Below are positions 8,776-18,700 of a stretch of 64,000 bases of DNA, piece by piece (position 1 is the stretch's first letter; each line of letters starts with the position of its first letter). The stretch is from the NCBI GenBank assembly GCA_938036835.1, contig CALHWB010000053.1:124001-188000 (forward strand), read 5' to 3'. The translations under genes were made by a program, and so were the position numbers. This DNA is from an uncultured Propionibacterium sp. (GTDB taxonomy: Bacteria; Actinomycetota; Actinomycetes; Propionibacteriales; Propionibacteriaceae). The notes under the pieces were generated by a model. That model saw nothing but the letters and a program-made list of their open reading frames with translations. It was not told the DNA's origin and ran no database searches.

Positions 8776-9711
8776 TCAGTGTTGCATTGTCTCGGTGGCG
8801 TGGTGCTGCTCGGTTTCAAGCTGAATCGTGATGTGCTGGGCGGCCAGCGGGAAGTGCTGTTGCACGCATTCGTCGATCTGTTGCAGTGTCTTGGGGGCGC
8901 ATCCGGTGGTAAAGCATTCGTCGCGCAGCACCACGTGCGCGGTCAACGCCGTCAGTCCGGTGCCCAGCGTCGAGGTATGCAGGTCGTGTACCTCGCAAAC
9001 ATGTTCCAGGGCCAGGATGTGGTTCCGCAACTCGTCCAGATCGACCTCGACGGGGGTGAACTCCAGCAGGATGCCAAGCGATTTGCGGGCAAGGCGATAG
9101 GCACGCGGCAGGATCAGCAACGCGATGAACAATCCGGCGATCGCATCGGCGCGTTGGAAGCCGGTCAGCCGGATCACCAAGGCGGCAACTATCACCGACA
9201 GCGATCCAAGCGCGTCATTCAGCACCTCCAGGAACGCCGCCCGCATGTTCAGGTTCGCCCCTCGGCTGGGGGTGAGGACAATCAGCGAACCCACATTGGC
9301 CGCCAGCCCAACGATGCCGAAGATCAGCAGTTCTCCCGAGGCAATCGCCGGTGGTGCAATGATCCTTTGCGCACCTTCGATCACCGCGAAGCCGCCCACT
9401 ACCAGCAGCAGGGTCGCCTGGGCCAGCGCGGCTATCACCTCCACCCGTTTGAAACCCCAGGTGCGGTGCTTGTTGGTGGGCAGCAGCACCAGACTGGCCG
9501 CGACGACCGCCACGACCAATCCGGACGCGTCCGCTAGCGCATGGGCGGTATCGGTCAGCAGCGCCAGGCTGCCGGTCAGTATCGATCCGGTGATCTGTGC
9601 GGCCACCACCACCAGGGTGAAGCACATCACCAGTATCAGTCGGCCGCGCACCCGGACGTCGGAATGCTCTATCAGGTGGCTGTGATCGTGTCCATGATCG
9701 TGCATCGTCAT
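8776..9711 (-). CDS. Cation diffusion facilitator (CzcD/ZitB-type metal exporter)
   Basis: 311 residues with a His-rich N-terminus (MTMHDHGHDHSH) and six predicted membrane spans. The transport site is visible as TDTAHALAD in TM2 and VLNDALGS in TM5, the usual His/Asp pair of Zn/Cd exporters. A cytoplasmic CDF C-terminal domain follows, ending with a His-containing tail (EQHHATETMQH). CDF proteins export Zn(II), and some Cd(II) or Co(II), by proton antiport. Its start codon overlaps the stop of the ArsR gene by four bases (ATGA), so the two form an operon with metal-dependent derepression. The metal is inferred. Confidence 0.92.
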   Translation of the reverse strand: MTMHDHGHDHSHLIEHSDVRVRGRLILVMCFTLVVVAAQITGSILTGSLALLTDTAHALADASGLVVAVVAASLVLLPTNKHRTWGFKRVEVIAALAQATLLLVVGGFAVIEGAQRIIAPPAIASGELLIFGIVGLAANVGSLIVLTPSRGANLNMRAAFLEVLNDALGSLSVIVAALVIRLTGFQRADAIAGLFIALLILPRAYRLARKSLGILLEFTPVEVDLDELRNHILALEHVCEVHDLHTSTLGTGLTALTAHVVLRDECFTTGCAPKTLQQIDECVQQHFPLAAQHITIQLETEQHHATETMQH

Positions 9712-10082
9712 TCACCGTTTTCGTTGCGCTGATCGCGGGCCAGGTGCTCCCGCAGGGATGGATGGCTGCCGGACGCGGCAGCCAGATAGTCGGCTGCCTT
9801 GAGCACCTTCTTCAGCAGCCTTGGTTGCGCCAACGAGAACCAGGAGGCCCGGCCCTCCGATCGCATCTGCACCAGCCCGCAGTCCCGTAGGCAGGATAGA
9901 TGCTTACTCACCGTCGACTGCGCCAGATGCATGTGCTTGACCAGATCGCGGACGCGATGCTCGCCACTGGCGAGATGCTCCAGCAGCGCCAGCCGGGTTG
10001 GTTCCGATAACGCATGGAATACCGCAGCACGGCCGGTCCGGTCGTCGTCCCAGGCTTTCACAGCCTCCGCGTTCATCGCCAT
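9708..10082 (-). CDS. ArsR/SmtB-family metal-sensing repressor
   Basis: 124 residues from MAMNAEAVKAW (a second ATG lies at 10076). The winged helix is clear: FHALSEPTRLALLEHLASGEHRVRDLVKHMHLAQSTVSKHLSCLRDCGLV. The recognition helix holds CLRDCGLV, and H and C residues around HMHLAQSTVSKHLSCL could contribute to a metal site as in CmtR-like sensors. It overlaps the CDF exporter gene by four bases, so it should repress an exporter operon that opens on metal stress. The upstream extension to 10352 crosses the divergent gene's region and is not credible. The sensed metal (Zn, Cd or Pb) is not decidable by eye. Confidence 0.9.
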   Translation of the reverse strand: MAMNAEAVKAWDDDRTGRAAVFHALSEPTRLALLEHLASGEHRVRDLVKHMHLAQSTVSKHLSCLRDCGLVQMRSEGRASWFSLAQPRLLKKVLKAADYLAAASGSHPSLREHLARDQRNENGE

Positions 10083-10083
10083 A

Positions 10084-10112
10084 CGACGATCATATCGCGA
10101 TTCGACGATGAT
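10084..10112. promoter_or_regulatory. Candidate ArsR operator
   Basis: Just upstream of the ArsR start is a partly palindromic stretch centred on TCGCGA (10095-10100), flanked by near-identical CGACGATCA and CGACGATGA boxes and by ATCAT/ATGAT ends. ArsR/SmtB proteins bind such imperfect palindromes at their own promoters. The assignment rests only on position and symmetry. Confidence 0.35.
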
Positions 10113-10226
10113 TGTGGAGTGACTCGGGGGATTCGAGGCACCGGCGCCGGCTTCGCCGGCAGACCGATGCGGCGCCACCGGCTCACGCCCGGGGATTCGT
10201 TGGAGACGGCGGGTAGGCTCAATGGC

Positions 10227-10916
10227 GTGTACGTCGCCAAACACCACGAGGTTCCGGCCGATCGGCTGGCTCAGTTGCTGGCCAGGGTGCACGCCGGCAA
10301 CCTGATCACCGTCCACGAATCGGGCCTGCAAGCCACCTTCGTGCCGTTTCACCTTGAGCAGCGCCGTTCGGGCCAGGTGTTAGTCACCCACTTGGTACGC
10401 AACAACCCCCAGGCGGTGGAGCCCATCGTTGGGGACGCGCTGGTGATTCTGGATGTCGATGACGCATACATCTCCCCATCGTGGTATGCCACCAACGAGT
10501 CGCTGCCGAACGTGCCCACCTGGGACTACATCACCATCCACATCGGCGGGCCGGTGCGGGTTTTGACCTCACCGGACGAGTCCTTGGCCGCCGCACGGGC
10601 GCTGACCCTGCGAATGGAACAGCCGGCCGTTCTGGAGGCAGTCGGCGAGCAGAAGCTGCACAAAATGGCCCGGGCGATTGTGGGCGTGGAGGTCCTGGTC
10701 CGGCGAGTCGAGGCCAAGGCTAAGGCAGGCCAGCACAGGCATCCCGACGATCTACGCAGCGTTCTGCCGCATCTGGAGGAGTCGGGGCAGACCGAACTGG
10801 CCAGCCACGTTCGCGAGGTCTCGCTGCCCTATGCCGAGCGCCGCCACGGCACCATTGAGACATTGCGCGCCACCCACCGGCTGGCAGCCCATCCAATCGA
10901 GCAGCCAGGCGATTGA
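10227..10916 (+). CDS. FMN-binding negative transcriptional regulator, PaiB family
   Basis: 229 residues starting at a GTG (VYVAKHHEV), the position where PaiB proteins begin (MYxPxHHE). Other family blocks are present: GNLITVHESGLQATFVPF, LVTHLVRNNPQAV, VLDVDDAYISPSWYATNESLPNVPTWDY. PaiB-like proteins have a split-barrel FMN-binding fold; in Bacillus PaiB affects protease and sporulation genes, but in actinobacteria the role is unknown. The gene is divergent from the ArsR-CDF operon with about 145 bases between. The fold call is firm, the word regulator is inherited from the family name. Confidence 0.85.
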   Translation: MYVAKHHEVPADRLAQLLARVHAGNLITVHESGLQATFVPFHLEQRRSGQVLVTHLVRNNPQAVEPIVGDALVILDVDDAYISPSWYATNESLPNVPTWDYITIHIGGPVRVLTSPDESLAAARALTLRMEQPAVLEAVGEQKLHKMARAIVGVEVLVRRVEAKAKAGQHRHPDDLRSVLPHLEESGQTELASHVREVSLPYAERRHGTIETLRATHRLAAHPIEQPGD

Positions 10917-11036
10917 CGGTGTTATAAGGCCACCCCGGCGGTTACGGCCAGTGCCCGGCCCAAGGTTATGCCGAGCATCGACCGCCATTGGGCGGATCGT
11001 TTTATCCGATCGATGGCGCCTGGTTCAATGGCTGGC

Positions 11037-11879
11037 ATGGCATCATCCCAGGGTTACACCGATCCGCCGGCTCGGGAGCCACTGCCGATGCGGGGGCGTT
11101 GCGTGGTGATCACCGGTGTGAGCCGCCGGAGCGGGATAGGCTACGCGACCGCCTGCCGGTTGGCCGCATTGGGGGCAAGCCTGTGCTGCCAGCACTTTGC
11201 TCCCCATGACGCCGAGCAGCCCTGGGGTGCAGACGACACTGCGGCGGTCATCGCCGGCGTCCGGGGGCAGCTGGTCGCCGGCGCGGGATTGATCGACGTG
11301 GCCGCCGATTTGACCGAACCGGGCGCTCCCGAACGGCTCATCGCTGCCGCCGTGGCCGAGTTCGGCCAAGTAGACGGGCTGATCTGCAACCATGCGCTGT
11401 CGGGTAGCGACGGCCCGATCGGAGAGTTGAACGCATACCAACTGGACCGCCATTGGGCGGTCGACACCCGTGCGTCGATCCTGCTCGCCCAGGCCTTCGC
11501 CAACCAACACGACCCGGCCCGCAGCGGATCGGTCGTCTTCCTCACCTCTGGTCAAGGCCTTGGCCCGCTGCCCGGCGAAGTCGCCTATGCAGCCGCTAAG
11601 GCGGCGTTGGCCGGCGTAACGCTGACGATTGCCGACCAACTGGCCGACCTGGGCATCCGGGTCAATACGGTCAACCCGGGCCCGGTAGACACCGGATATC
11701 TCAGCACCGAGGCCTGGCTAGAGTTGCAACCGATGTTCCCGTTTGGCAGGGTAGGGCAACCGTCCGACGCCGCCCGGCTGCTGGCCTGGCTGGTCACCGA
11801 CGAGGCCGGCTGGCTTACCGGGCAGGTGATCAACTCCGAAGGAGGTTTCGCCCGCTGGCGATCACCAAACCGGCGTTGA
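11037..11879 (+). CDS. Short-chain dehydrogenase/reductase
   Basis: About 280 residues from the ATG at 11037 (an ATG at 11088 is also possible). The Rossmann nucleotide motif is ITGVSRRSGIGYATA; ICNHALSG replaces the common NNAG; the catalytic residues appear as VVFLTSGQG (Ser) and VAYAAAKAAL (Tyr-x3-Lys). The C-terminal VNTVNPGPVDTGYL and LTGQVINSEGGF are typical SDR tail motifs. It should be an NAD(P)-dependent oxidoreductase on an unknown alcohol or ketone, FabG-like in shape. It has no operon partner: the PaiB-like gene is 120 bases upstream and a convergent CAP-domain gene lies downstream. Confidence 0.85.
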   Translation: MASSQGYTDPPAREPLPMRGRCVVITGVSRRSGIGYATACRLAALGASLCCQHFAPHDAEQPWGADDTAAVIAGVRGQLVAGAGLIDVAADLTEPGAPERLIAAAVAEFGQVDGLICNHALSGSDGPIGELNAYQLDRHWAVDTRASILLAQAFANQHDPARSGSVVFLTSGQGLGPLPGEVAYAAAKAALAGVTLTIADQLADLGIRVNTVNPGPVDTGYLSTEAWLELQPMFPFGRVGQPSDAARLLAWLVTDEAGWLTGQVINSEGGFARWRSPNRR

Positions 11880-11963
11880 ACGATCAATGCGTTCCCGGGG
11901 CCCAAACAACGTCCTGGCCTCTTCCGGTGCCTGGCATCGCTACCCACCCGTTGGCGCCGGCGG

Positions 11964-12899
11964 TCAGGAGAAATGGCGACGCAGAGCCAGGAGGATTGAG
12001 CCGGCGCCGGCTCCTACCGCACCTACCCCGATAGCGATACCGAACCACCGGAATCCCCGGAACGGCTGATCGGCAACTGTCGCGGTGGCCGCGACCGGCG
12101 CGTCCGCGGGTGCTATCCGGTTGATTGCCGGGCGGGCAACGACGTTGGCCGATTGACCTGGGCTTGCTGGTGGCTCGCTGGCCGATTCGGTGGGTGCGGG
12201 ACTTTCGATAGCTGCCGGCTCGGTGATCGGCGGCGTTTCCGGCTCGGGTTCGGCCAATGGCTCGCTGGCCGGAATCGACTCTGCCGGCTCCGAATGCTGG
12301 GTTGGCTGAGGGCTTTGATATCGAGGCTCCGAAATGACAAGAGCTGCTCCGCCGGATACCGTCAGCCCGGCACCCGCCGGGTCGGGATAGGCGCCAAAGT
12401 TCTGGGTGCCGAACCAGGAACCGGTGGCCGGGTTGTAGGCCAAACCGATTCCGATTGCATTGGCATCCGAGGCCGTCATGTTTGCGTAGTGGCCGGGTGA
12501 ATGGAGCCACAGGTCGAAAAACATGGCGCCGATGTCGGCGTTGGCGCAACCGCCGCACATGGCCACATTCTCTGCCGCCGAACTCCAGCCCGCCGGGTAC
12601 ATCAAAGCAAAATCCGGACGGTGACCCAGGTCATTGCCGCTGGCCATCTGGGCTGACCAGTCCTGGGAGATGATGTCCAACTGAACATACCGAGTGAGCT
12701 GCCCCAGCCCGAGGCCGGCTCGCAGCTCGTTGACCTTCACCAGGATGGTCTGCATGTGGGCGCCTGCGTCCGGGGCAGGTTCAGCCGGCCGGGACACGAC
12801 CGGGGCTGGGCCATCGGGTGCTGGGGCAGCATGGGCGGTGGTGGCGGTCGCGGCGGCGCCGGCGAACAGGGCGGCCAAGACCACACGCGTCAGCTTCAT
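11964..12899 (-). CDS. Secreted, membrane-anchored CAP/SCP-domain protein
   Basis: 311 residues. A signal peptide (MKLTRVVLAALFAGAAATA, cleavage near AHA) is followed by a Pro/Ala-rich linker, then a YkwD-like CAP domain with VNELRAGLGLGQL, ENVA and the CAP2-like WLHSPGHYANM that carries the conserved His. The loop MCGGCANAD has a CxxC pair that may form a disulfide. A 90-residue Pro/Glu/Ser-rich stalk follows, and the end is a transmembrane helix with a basic tail (FRWFGIAIGVGAVGAGAG, RRHFS), so the domain is displayed outside the membrane. Function is unknown; there is no sortase motif. It converges on the SDR gene. Confidence 0.88.
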   Translation of the reverse strand: MKLTRVVLAALFAGAAATATTAHAAPAPDGPAPVVSRPAEPAPDAGAHMQTILVKVNELRAGLGLGQLTRYVQLDIISQDWSAQMASGNDLGHRPDFALMYPAGWSSAAENVAMCGGCANADIGAMFFDLWLHSPGHYANMTASDANAIGIGLAYNPATGSWFGTQNFGAYPDPAGAGLTVSGGAALVISEPRYQSPQPTQHSEPAESIPASEPLAEPEPETPPITEPAAIESPAPTESASEPPASPGQSANVVARPAINRIAPADAPVAATATVADQPFRGFRWFGIAIGVGAVGAGAGSILLALRRHFS

Positions 12900-13164
12900 C
12901 GGCTACTCTTTCCGGCCTGGGGGAACAGAACCGTGAGCCACTCAACCACATTGCTGCGGGTCGCGTCCGGGTAACCGGTGAATTCGGCCGCAATAGCTCT
13001 CCTGCGTCCGCACTCCGGTCTTTGGGTATGCCGCCAGCCAGGCTTTCAAAGCCCGCATTCACAAGGTATCTCCATACCGGCACTTGCCCTGGGGCCGAAT
13101 GGCGGTACGTGCGCAGTCCGGACGCCCCTTCACCGATGGAGCCTGCCCGGCGATACTGAATCCC

Positions 13165-14535
13165 ATGCTGCGCAACTATCGCTTTCCACTGCTCATCCTC
13201 ACCGGCGTCGTCGTGGGCGCGATCGTCGGGTTGGTGGCCGGCGAGCAGGCCGCAGCGCTCAAGCCCATTGGGCGAGTTTTCATCAACATGATGTTCACCC
13301 TGGTGGTGCCCCTGGTCTTCTTCTCTATTGCCTCCGCGGTGGCCGCCATGGAGTCGGCGAAGCGGCTGGGTAAGATCATGGGTTCGATGCTGCTGGTGTT
13401 CATAGCGACCGGCATCGTCGCGTCCCTGGTGATGTTGTCGGCGCTGTGGCTGTTCAGGTCGAACGCCCCGTTGGACATCGCCCTGGGCGATGAGGAGCCG
13501 ACGGAGAATCCAGGATCTTTCGGCGACCAGTTGGTCGATGCCTTGACCGTAAGGAATGTCTCCGATCTGCTGAGTCCCTCCCATATGCTGGCCTTGATCG
13601 TCTTCGCGATTCTGGTGGGCTTCGCGACAACCGGGGTCGGCAAGGCGGGCGCACCCTTCGCGGCCTTCCTCCGATCGGGCAGCGAGGTCTTCCTCAAGTT
13701 CACCTCGATCGTCATGTATTACGCCCCGATTGGGCTGGGTGCCTACTTTGCTGCCTTGATCGGCGAGCTTGGCCCGCAACTGGTGGGTGGCTATCTGCGC
13801 GCCTTCGCGGTCTACTTCCCGGTAGCTATCGCCTACTTCCTGCTCGGGTTCACCCTGTATTCATTCATCGCCGGTGGCTGGCCGGGGGTACGCAGATTCT
13901 GGCGCAATATCCTGGAGCCGGCCATGGTCTCGTTGGGTACCGGCTCCTCGGTGGCCACGCTGCCGGCCAATCTGCAAGCGGCACAGCGCAATGGGGTACC
14001 CCGGGATATCCGAGAAACCATCCTGCCGATCGGGGCGACCATCCACATGGAGGGGTCCTGCCTGTCGGCGATCCTGAAGATCTCCTTCCTGTTCACCTTG
14101 TTCCAGCGCGACCTGTTCACTCCGCAGAACATGCTCATCGCCATCGGTATCTCGCTGCTCAGCGGCATGGTGATGAGCGGCATTCCTTCAGGCGGTTTCG
14201 TGGGCGAACTGATGATCGTCACCATGTATGGTTTCCCGCCTGGCGCGCTGCCCATCATCTCGATCATCGGCACCATCGTCGATGCGCCCGCGACCAGTGT
14301 GAACGCCATCGGCGACAACTGTTCAAGCATGCTGGTGGCCCGGATGATCGACGGGCCCGGCTGGATGGCGGTCGGAGATGCCGAGACCGCCGCCGGCGAT
14401 GCCGCCGAAAGCATCGGTGCCGCCGCTGGGGGCGAAACCGGCGCCGTGGAACCTACAGCCGACCACACCGGGCGGGCAGCCGGCGACAGCGGGGCTAAAA
14501 CCCCGAGACCTGCAACCGCCAGCCGGCCAGATTAG
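13165..14535 (+). CDS. Dicarboxylate/amino acid:cation symporter (DAACS)
   Basis: 456 residues from MLRNYRFPLLILTG. Signature motifs of the glutamate-transporter fold are visible: the serine-rich hairpin GSSVATLPANLQAAQ, TIHMEGSCLSAILKI in TM7, and the TM8 substrate segment PATSVNAIGDNCSSMLVARM. It imports a dicarboxylate or an amino acid with Na+ or H+. The last 50 residues are a hydrophilic Ala/Gly/Glu-rich tail not needed for transport. The D-cysteine desulfhydrase starts nine bases after the stop, so both are probably cotranscribed and the carrier may supply D-cysteine, D-serine or a related amino acid. The longer start at 13084 has no support. Confidence 0.9.
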   Translation: MLRNYRFPLLILTGVVVGAIVGLVAGEQAAALKPIGRVFINMMFTLVVPLVFFSIASAVAAMESAKRLGKIMGSMLLVFIATGIVASLVMLSALWLFRSNAPLDIALGDEEPTENPGSFGDQLVDALTVRNVSDLLSPSHMLALIVFAILVGFATTGVGKAGAPFAAFLRSGSEVFLKFTSIVMYYAPIGLGAYFAALIGELGPQLVGGYLRAFAVYFPVAIAYFLLGFTLYSFIAGGWPGVRRFWRNILEPAMVSLGTGSSVATLPANLQAAQRNGVPRDIRETILPIGATIHMEGSCLSAILKISFLFTLFQRDLFTPQNMLIAIGISLLSGMVMSGIPSGGFVGELMIVTMYGFPPGALPIISIIGTIVDAPATSVNAIGDNCSSMLVARMIDGPGWMAVGDAETAAGDAAESIGAAAGGETGAVEPTADHTGRAAGDSGAKTPRPATASRPD

Positions 14536-14544
14536 GACCAAGAC

Positions 14545-15576
14545 ATGTCATTGCTCGACCGATTTCCCCGCCGCACCTACACCCCCGAGCCAACTCCATT
14601 GGAACCGCTTGACCGGCTGAGCGCATCCCTGGGCGGCCCACGCATCTGGATCAAACGCGATGATCTGCTGGGCCTGACCCAGGGCGGCAACAAGACCCGA
14701 AAGCTGGAATTCCTGATCGCCGACGCCTTGGCGCAGGGCGCCGACACTCTGATCACCGTGGGCGGCGTCCAGTCCAATCACTGCCGTCTGACGCTCGCGG
14801 CCGCAGTGCGTGAGGGGCTGGCCTGCGAGCTGATTCTCGAAGAGGATCCCGGCCCGGACGGGACTGCGCTACCCGGCGGGGTAGGAGCCAATCCACCGGC
14901 CTACGATGGCAACTTCTTGTTGTTCGACCTGCTGGGTGCCGAACGGGTCACGGTACTCGCCAACGGCGCCGACCTGCTCGCGGCCGCCGAAGCCAGGGCG
15001 GCCGAGCTGCGCGCATCCGGCCGGTCGGTATACGTGATTCCGGTCGGCGGATCCAGCCCCATCGGAGCGCTGGGCTATGTTGCCGGCGCCCAGGAACTGT
15101 TGGGACAACTTGCCGGGATGGGCTTGTCGCCGGCAGCCCTGATCGCACCCAGCGGTTCCGCAGGCATGCAGTCCGGGCTAATCGTCGGTTGCCAGGCGGC
15201 CGGCAGCGGATTGCCGGTCATCGGGGTGAATGTCAGCCGCGGCCGGGAGGCCCAGGAGGCCCGGGTGCGCGGGCTCGTGGCGGAACTCACCGCCCTGCTG
15301 GGGCTGCCTACCGTACCCGGCCGGCAGATAGTCGCACTCGGCGACTGGGTGGGCGCCGGCTACACCCTACCGACCGATGCCATGCGTGCAGCGGTCCGGC
15401 TATTCGCCCGCACCGAGGGTATCCTGCTCGACCCGGTGTACACCGGGAAGGCGGCTGCTGGAATGATCGATCTGATCCGGCGAGGCGACTTCGCCGACGC
15501 CAGCGATCTGGTCTTCCTGCATTCGGGTGGGATTCCGGGACTGTATCCGAGGGCAGCCTACTTCGCCGCCCCCTGA
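14545..15576 (+). CDS. dcyD: D-cysteine desulfhydrase (PLP-dependent)
   Basis: 343 residues of the ACC deaminase/D-cysteine desulfhydrase family of fold-type II PLP enzymes. The lysine that binds PLP is in GGNKTRKLEF; substrate residues follow in VGGVQSNHCRLT, and the phosphate loop is PSGSAGMQSGLI. The end LDPVYTGKAAAGMIDLI and LHSGGIPGLYP match DcyD. It converts D-cysteine to pyruvate, sulfide and ammonia; ACC deaminase or D-serine activity cannot be excluded. It follows a DAACS symporter by nine bases, which suggests uptake plus degradation of a D-amino acid. The sulfide could be a sulfur source. Confidence 0.82.
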   Translation: MSLLDRFPRRTYTPEPTPLEPLDRLSASLGGPRIWIKRDDLLGLTQGGNKTRKLEFLIADALAQGADTLITVGGVQSNHCRLTLAAAVREGLACELILEEDPGPDGTALPGGVGANPPAYDGNFLLFDLLGAERVTVLANGADLLAAAEARAAELRASGRSVYVIPVGGSSPIGALGYVAGAQELLGQLAGMGLSPAALIAPSGSAGMQSGLIVGCQAAGSGLPVIGVNVSRGREAQEARVRGLVAELTALLGLPTVPGRQIVALGDWVGAGYTLPTDAMRAAVRLFARTEGILLDPVYTGKAAAGMIDLIRRGDFADASDLVFLHSGGIPGLYPRAAYFAAP

Positions 15577-15705
15577 TCCGCCGCAGGCCGGCACTCGGCC
15601 GCAGCCAGCGTCGACGCTTCCGGGCGGGTTGTATGTACCGCACGCCTTGGGCGGCAGGCTGACTCGATGGCTGTGAGCCTACGTTGACTGCGGCAGGATT
15701 ACAGC

Positions 15706-18700
15706 ATGACCAATTTGACTAGCACCTCGTTCGTCGACCGTGCGGCACGGACCGCACGCCGATGGGCTCAGCGGTCGCTTTCCTACCCCGAGCCGAGGGC
15801 GGCTCGGCTACTGGCCGGCGCGCTGGAACACCCAGATGGGCTCCGTTTCACCCTGGAATTTGTGGATGGAGTCCTGCGCCCCGAAGACTCGGCGGTTGCC
15901 GCCCGAACGCTGGGACGGCTCGCCCGGCAGCCGGTTCCCTTCCTACCCGCATATCTGCGAGCCGGTTTGGGGCTGGGTGTGGCCACCGCACCCCGACCCC
16001 TGCTGCCCGTGGTGCGGCGGGTATTCGCCGCGCTGCTGGGCGATCTGGTGGTCGATATCGGCCGCGACCTAGGCCCGGCCCTGGCCCGGTTGCGGCGCGG
16101 TGGCGCCGACCTGAACATAAACCTGCTGGGCGAGGCGGTGCTCGGCGATGAGCATGCCGCCGCCCGGCTGAATCGCACCATCGAACTCCTGGAGCGTCCC
16201 GACGTCGACTATGTATCGATTAAGGTGTCGGCGGTGATGGGTCCGCACGCCCCATGGTCGCACACGACCGGTGTCGCCGAAGCCGTGACCCGGTTGCGTC
16301 CCCTGATGCAGGTGGCCAACCGCACCGGCAAGTTGGTCAATCTCGACATGGAGGAATACCGCGACCTTCAGCTGACCTTGGAAGTCTTCGAACGATTTGC
16401 CTTGGATCTGCCAAACCTGCGGATGGGGCTGGCGGTGCAGGCCTATCTGCGGGAATCCGGTCTACTGATCGATCGGGTGCAGGAATTAGCCCGGCAGCGC
16501 CGGTCGGCCGGTGGCGCCCCGCTGCGCGTCCGGCTGGTCAAGGGCGCCAACCTGGCGATGGAGCGCACCCAGGCCGAGCTGCGCGGCTGGCCCAACCCGG
16601 TACTGCCGAGCAAGGTGGCCAGCGACGCCAGCTACCTGCGGGCACTCGACCGGCTGATCACCCCCGAATCCATCGACACCCTGCAGCTCGGCGTGGCAAG
16701 TCACAATATCTACAGCCTGGCGACCGCGGTCGAACTTGCAAAGGCTCGCGGGGTGTCCTCCGGTGTGGGCATCGAGATGCTGGCCGGGATGGCTGTGCCC
16801 CTGCAACACGTCATCATGGCTGAACTGGGCTCACTGCGCCTATATGTACCGGTGGTGCCCCGCAGCGAGTTTGACGCGGCTATTTCCTATCTGGTGCGCC
16901 GGCTTGAGGAGAATGCCGCGCCCGAAAACTTCATGTCCGGTGCCGCCGATCTGGGCAGGGATATCGACTTCCTCGACCGGGAAGAACAACGCTATCGGGA
17001 GGCGATCGCCAGGATCGACGACCCTGGCCCACTGGACTGGGCGCGTCAGGAGCGCACCATACCAACGACACCGTTCGCCAACACCGCCGATACCGATCCC
17101 GCGCTGCTGGCCAATCAGCAATGGGCGGACGAGATCCGGGCTGCACTGCCCGCCCCCGATCTGGGGGCCAGGACCGTCGCGGACGGCACCTTAGCTACCG
17201 AGGATGCGCTCAGTGCCGCGCTGGAAACCGCCGTCGCCGCCGGCGAACGGTGGGCCACGATCCCGGCGGCGGATCGGGCGGCTGCTCTGCACCGGCTGGG
17301 CGCCGAGCTTGAGGCGATGCGCACCGAACTGATCACTGTCGCGGCCGGCGAGGTCGGCAAGCTGATCGATCAGGCAGATATCGAGGTCTCCGAGGCCTGC
17401 GATTTCGCGCACTACTATGCCGGTTTGGCCTTGGAAGAGATACCTGGAGCCGTTCACCGGCCACCGCGGGTCACTCTGGTCACTCCCCCGTGGAATTTCC
17501 CGTTGGCCATCCCGTTGGGTGGAGTAGCGGCAGGGCTGGCTGCCGGTTCAGCGGTGCTGCTGAAACCGGCATCCCCGGCTCGTCGCTGTGCCGCGCTGCT
17601 GGCCGAGGCCTGCTGGCGGGCCGGAATCCCGCGCGACGTCGTGCAATATGTCGTCGCCGGCGATCGCGCGCTGGGCAAACAGCTGGTCAGCGACCCCCGG
17701 GTCGATCTGGTGGTGTTGACTGGCTCAGCCGAGACCGCCGAGCTGTTCCGTTCCTGGCGCCCCAATCTTCCCCTGCTCGCCGAGACCTCCGGCAAGAATG
17801 CGCTGGTGGTGACCCCTTCAGCGGATCTGGATCTAGCGGCCGCCGACCTGGTGGCCTCGGCTTTCGGGCACGCCGGGCAGAAATGCTCGGCCGCCTCGCT
17901 GGGTATCCTGGTGGGCTCGGTGGCCAATTCGCGGCGGTTCCTCGATCAGGTGGTGGACGCCACCTCGTCGCTGAGCGTGGCCTGGCCCATCGAGCCGTCC
18001 GCGCAACTGGGCCCATTGACCGAGAAGCCCGGCGATAAGCTGCTGCGCGGGCTGACCCGGCTGGAGGCCGGACAGAGCTGGCTGCTCAGACCCGAGCGTA
18101 TCGACGACCGGTTGTGGCGGCCCGGTATCCGGATCGGGGTCCGGCCGGACAGCGAGTTCCATCGGGTGGAGTATTTCGGGCCGGTGCTGGGGTTGATGGC
18201 GGCGCGCGACCTCGACCAGGCCATTGAATGGCAGAACGGTACGGTCTACGGCCTCACCGCCGGTCTGCATTCGCTTGACCTGGACGAGATCCAGACCTGG
18301 TTGGACAAGGTGGCCGCCGGCAACCTGTATGTGAACCGTGGCATTACCGGAGCCATCGTCCGCCGACAGCCGTTCGGCGGTTGGAAACGTTCGGTGGTAG
18401 GCACCGGCGGTAAGGCCGGCGGCCCGAACTATGTGCTCGGCTTCGGCACCTGGCAGCCGGGGACGCTGGGCGCCACAGCTGAGTTGACCGATCCTGGTCT
18501 GGTACGCCTGGTGACCGCTGCCGGTGGGATCCTGGCGGCGGATCGGTTGGCCTGGCTACGCCAGGCCGTTGCTTCCGACCAGCAGGCTTGGCGGACCCAC
18601 TTCGGAATCGGCCATGATCCCTCCGGTCTAGAGGCCGAGATCAATGTATTGCGCTACCGACCCGCGTCGATCGTCGTGCGCGTGGAGACCGACGATGCGG

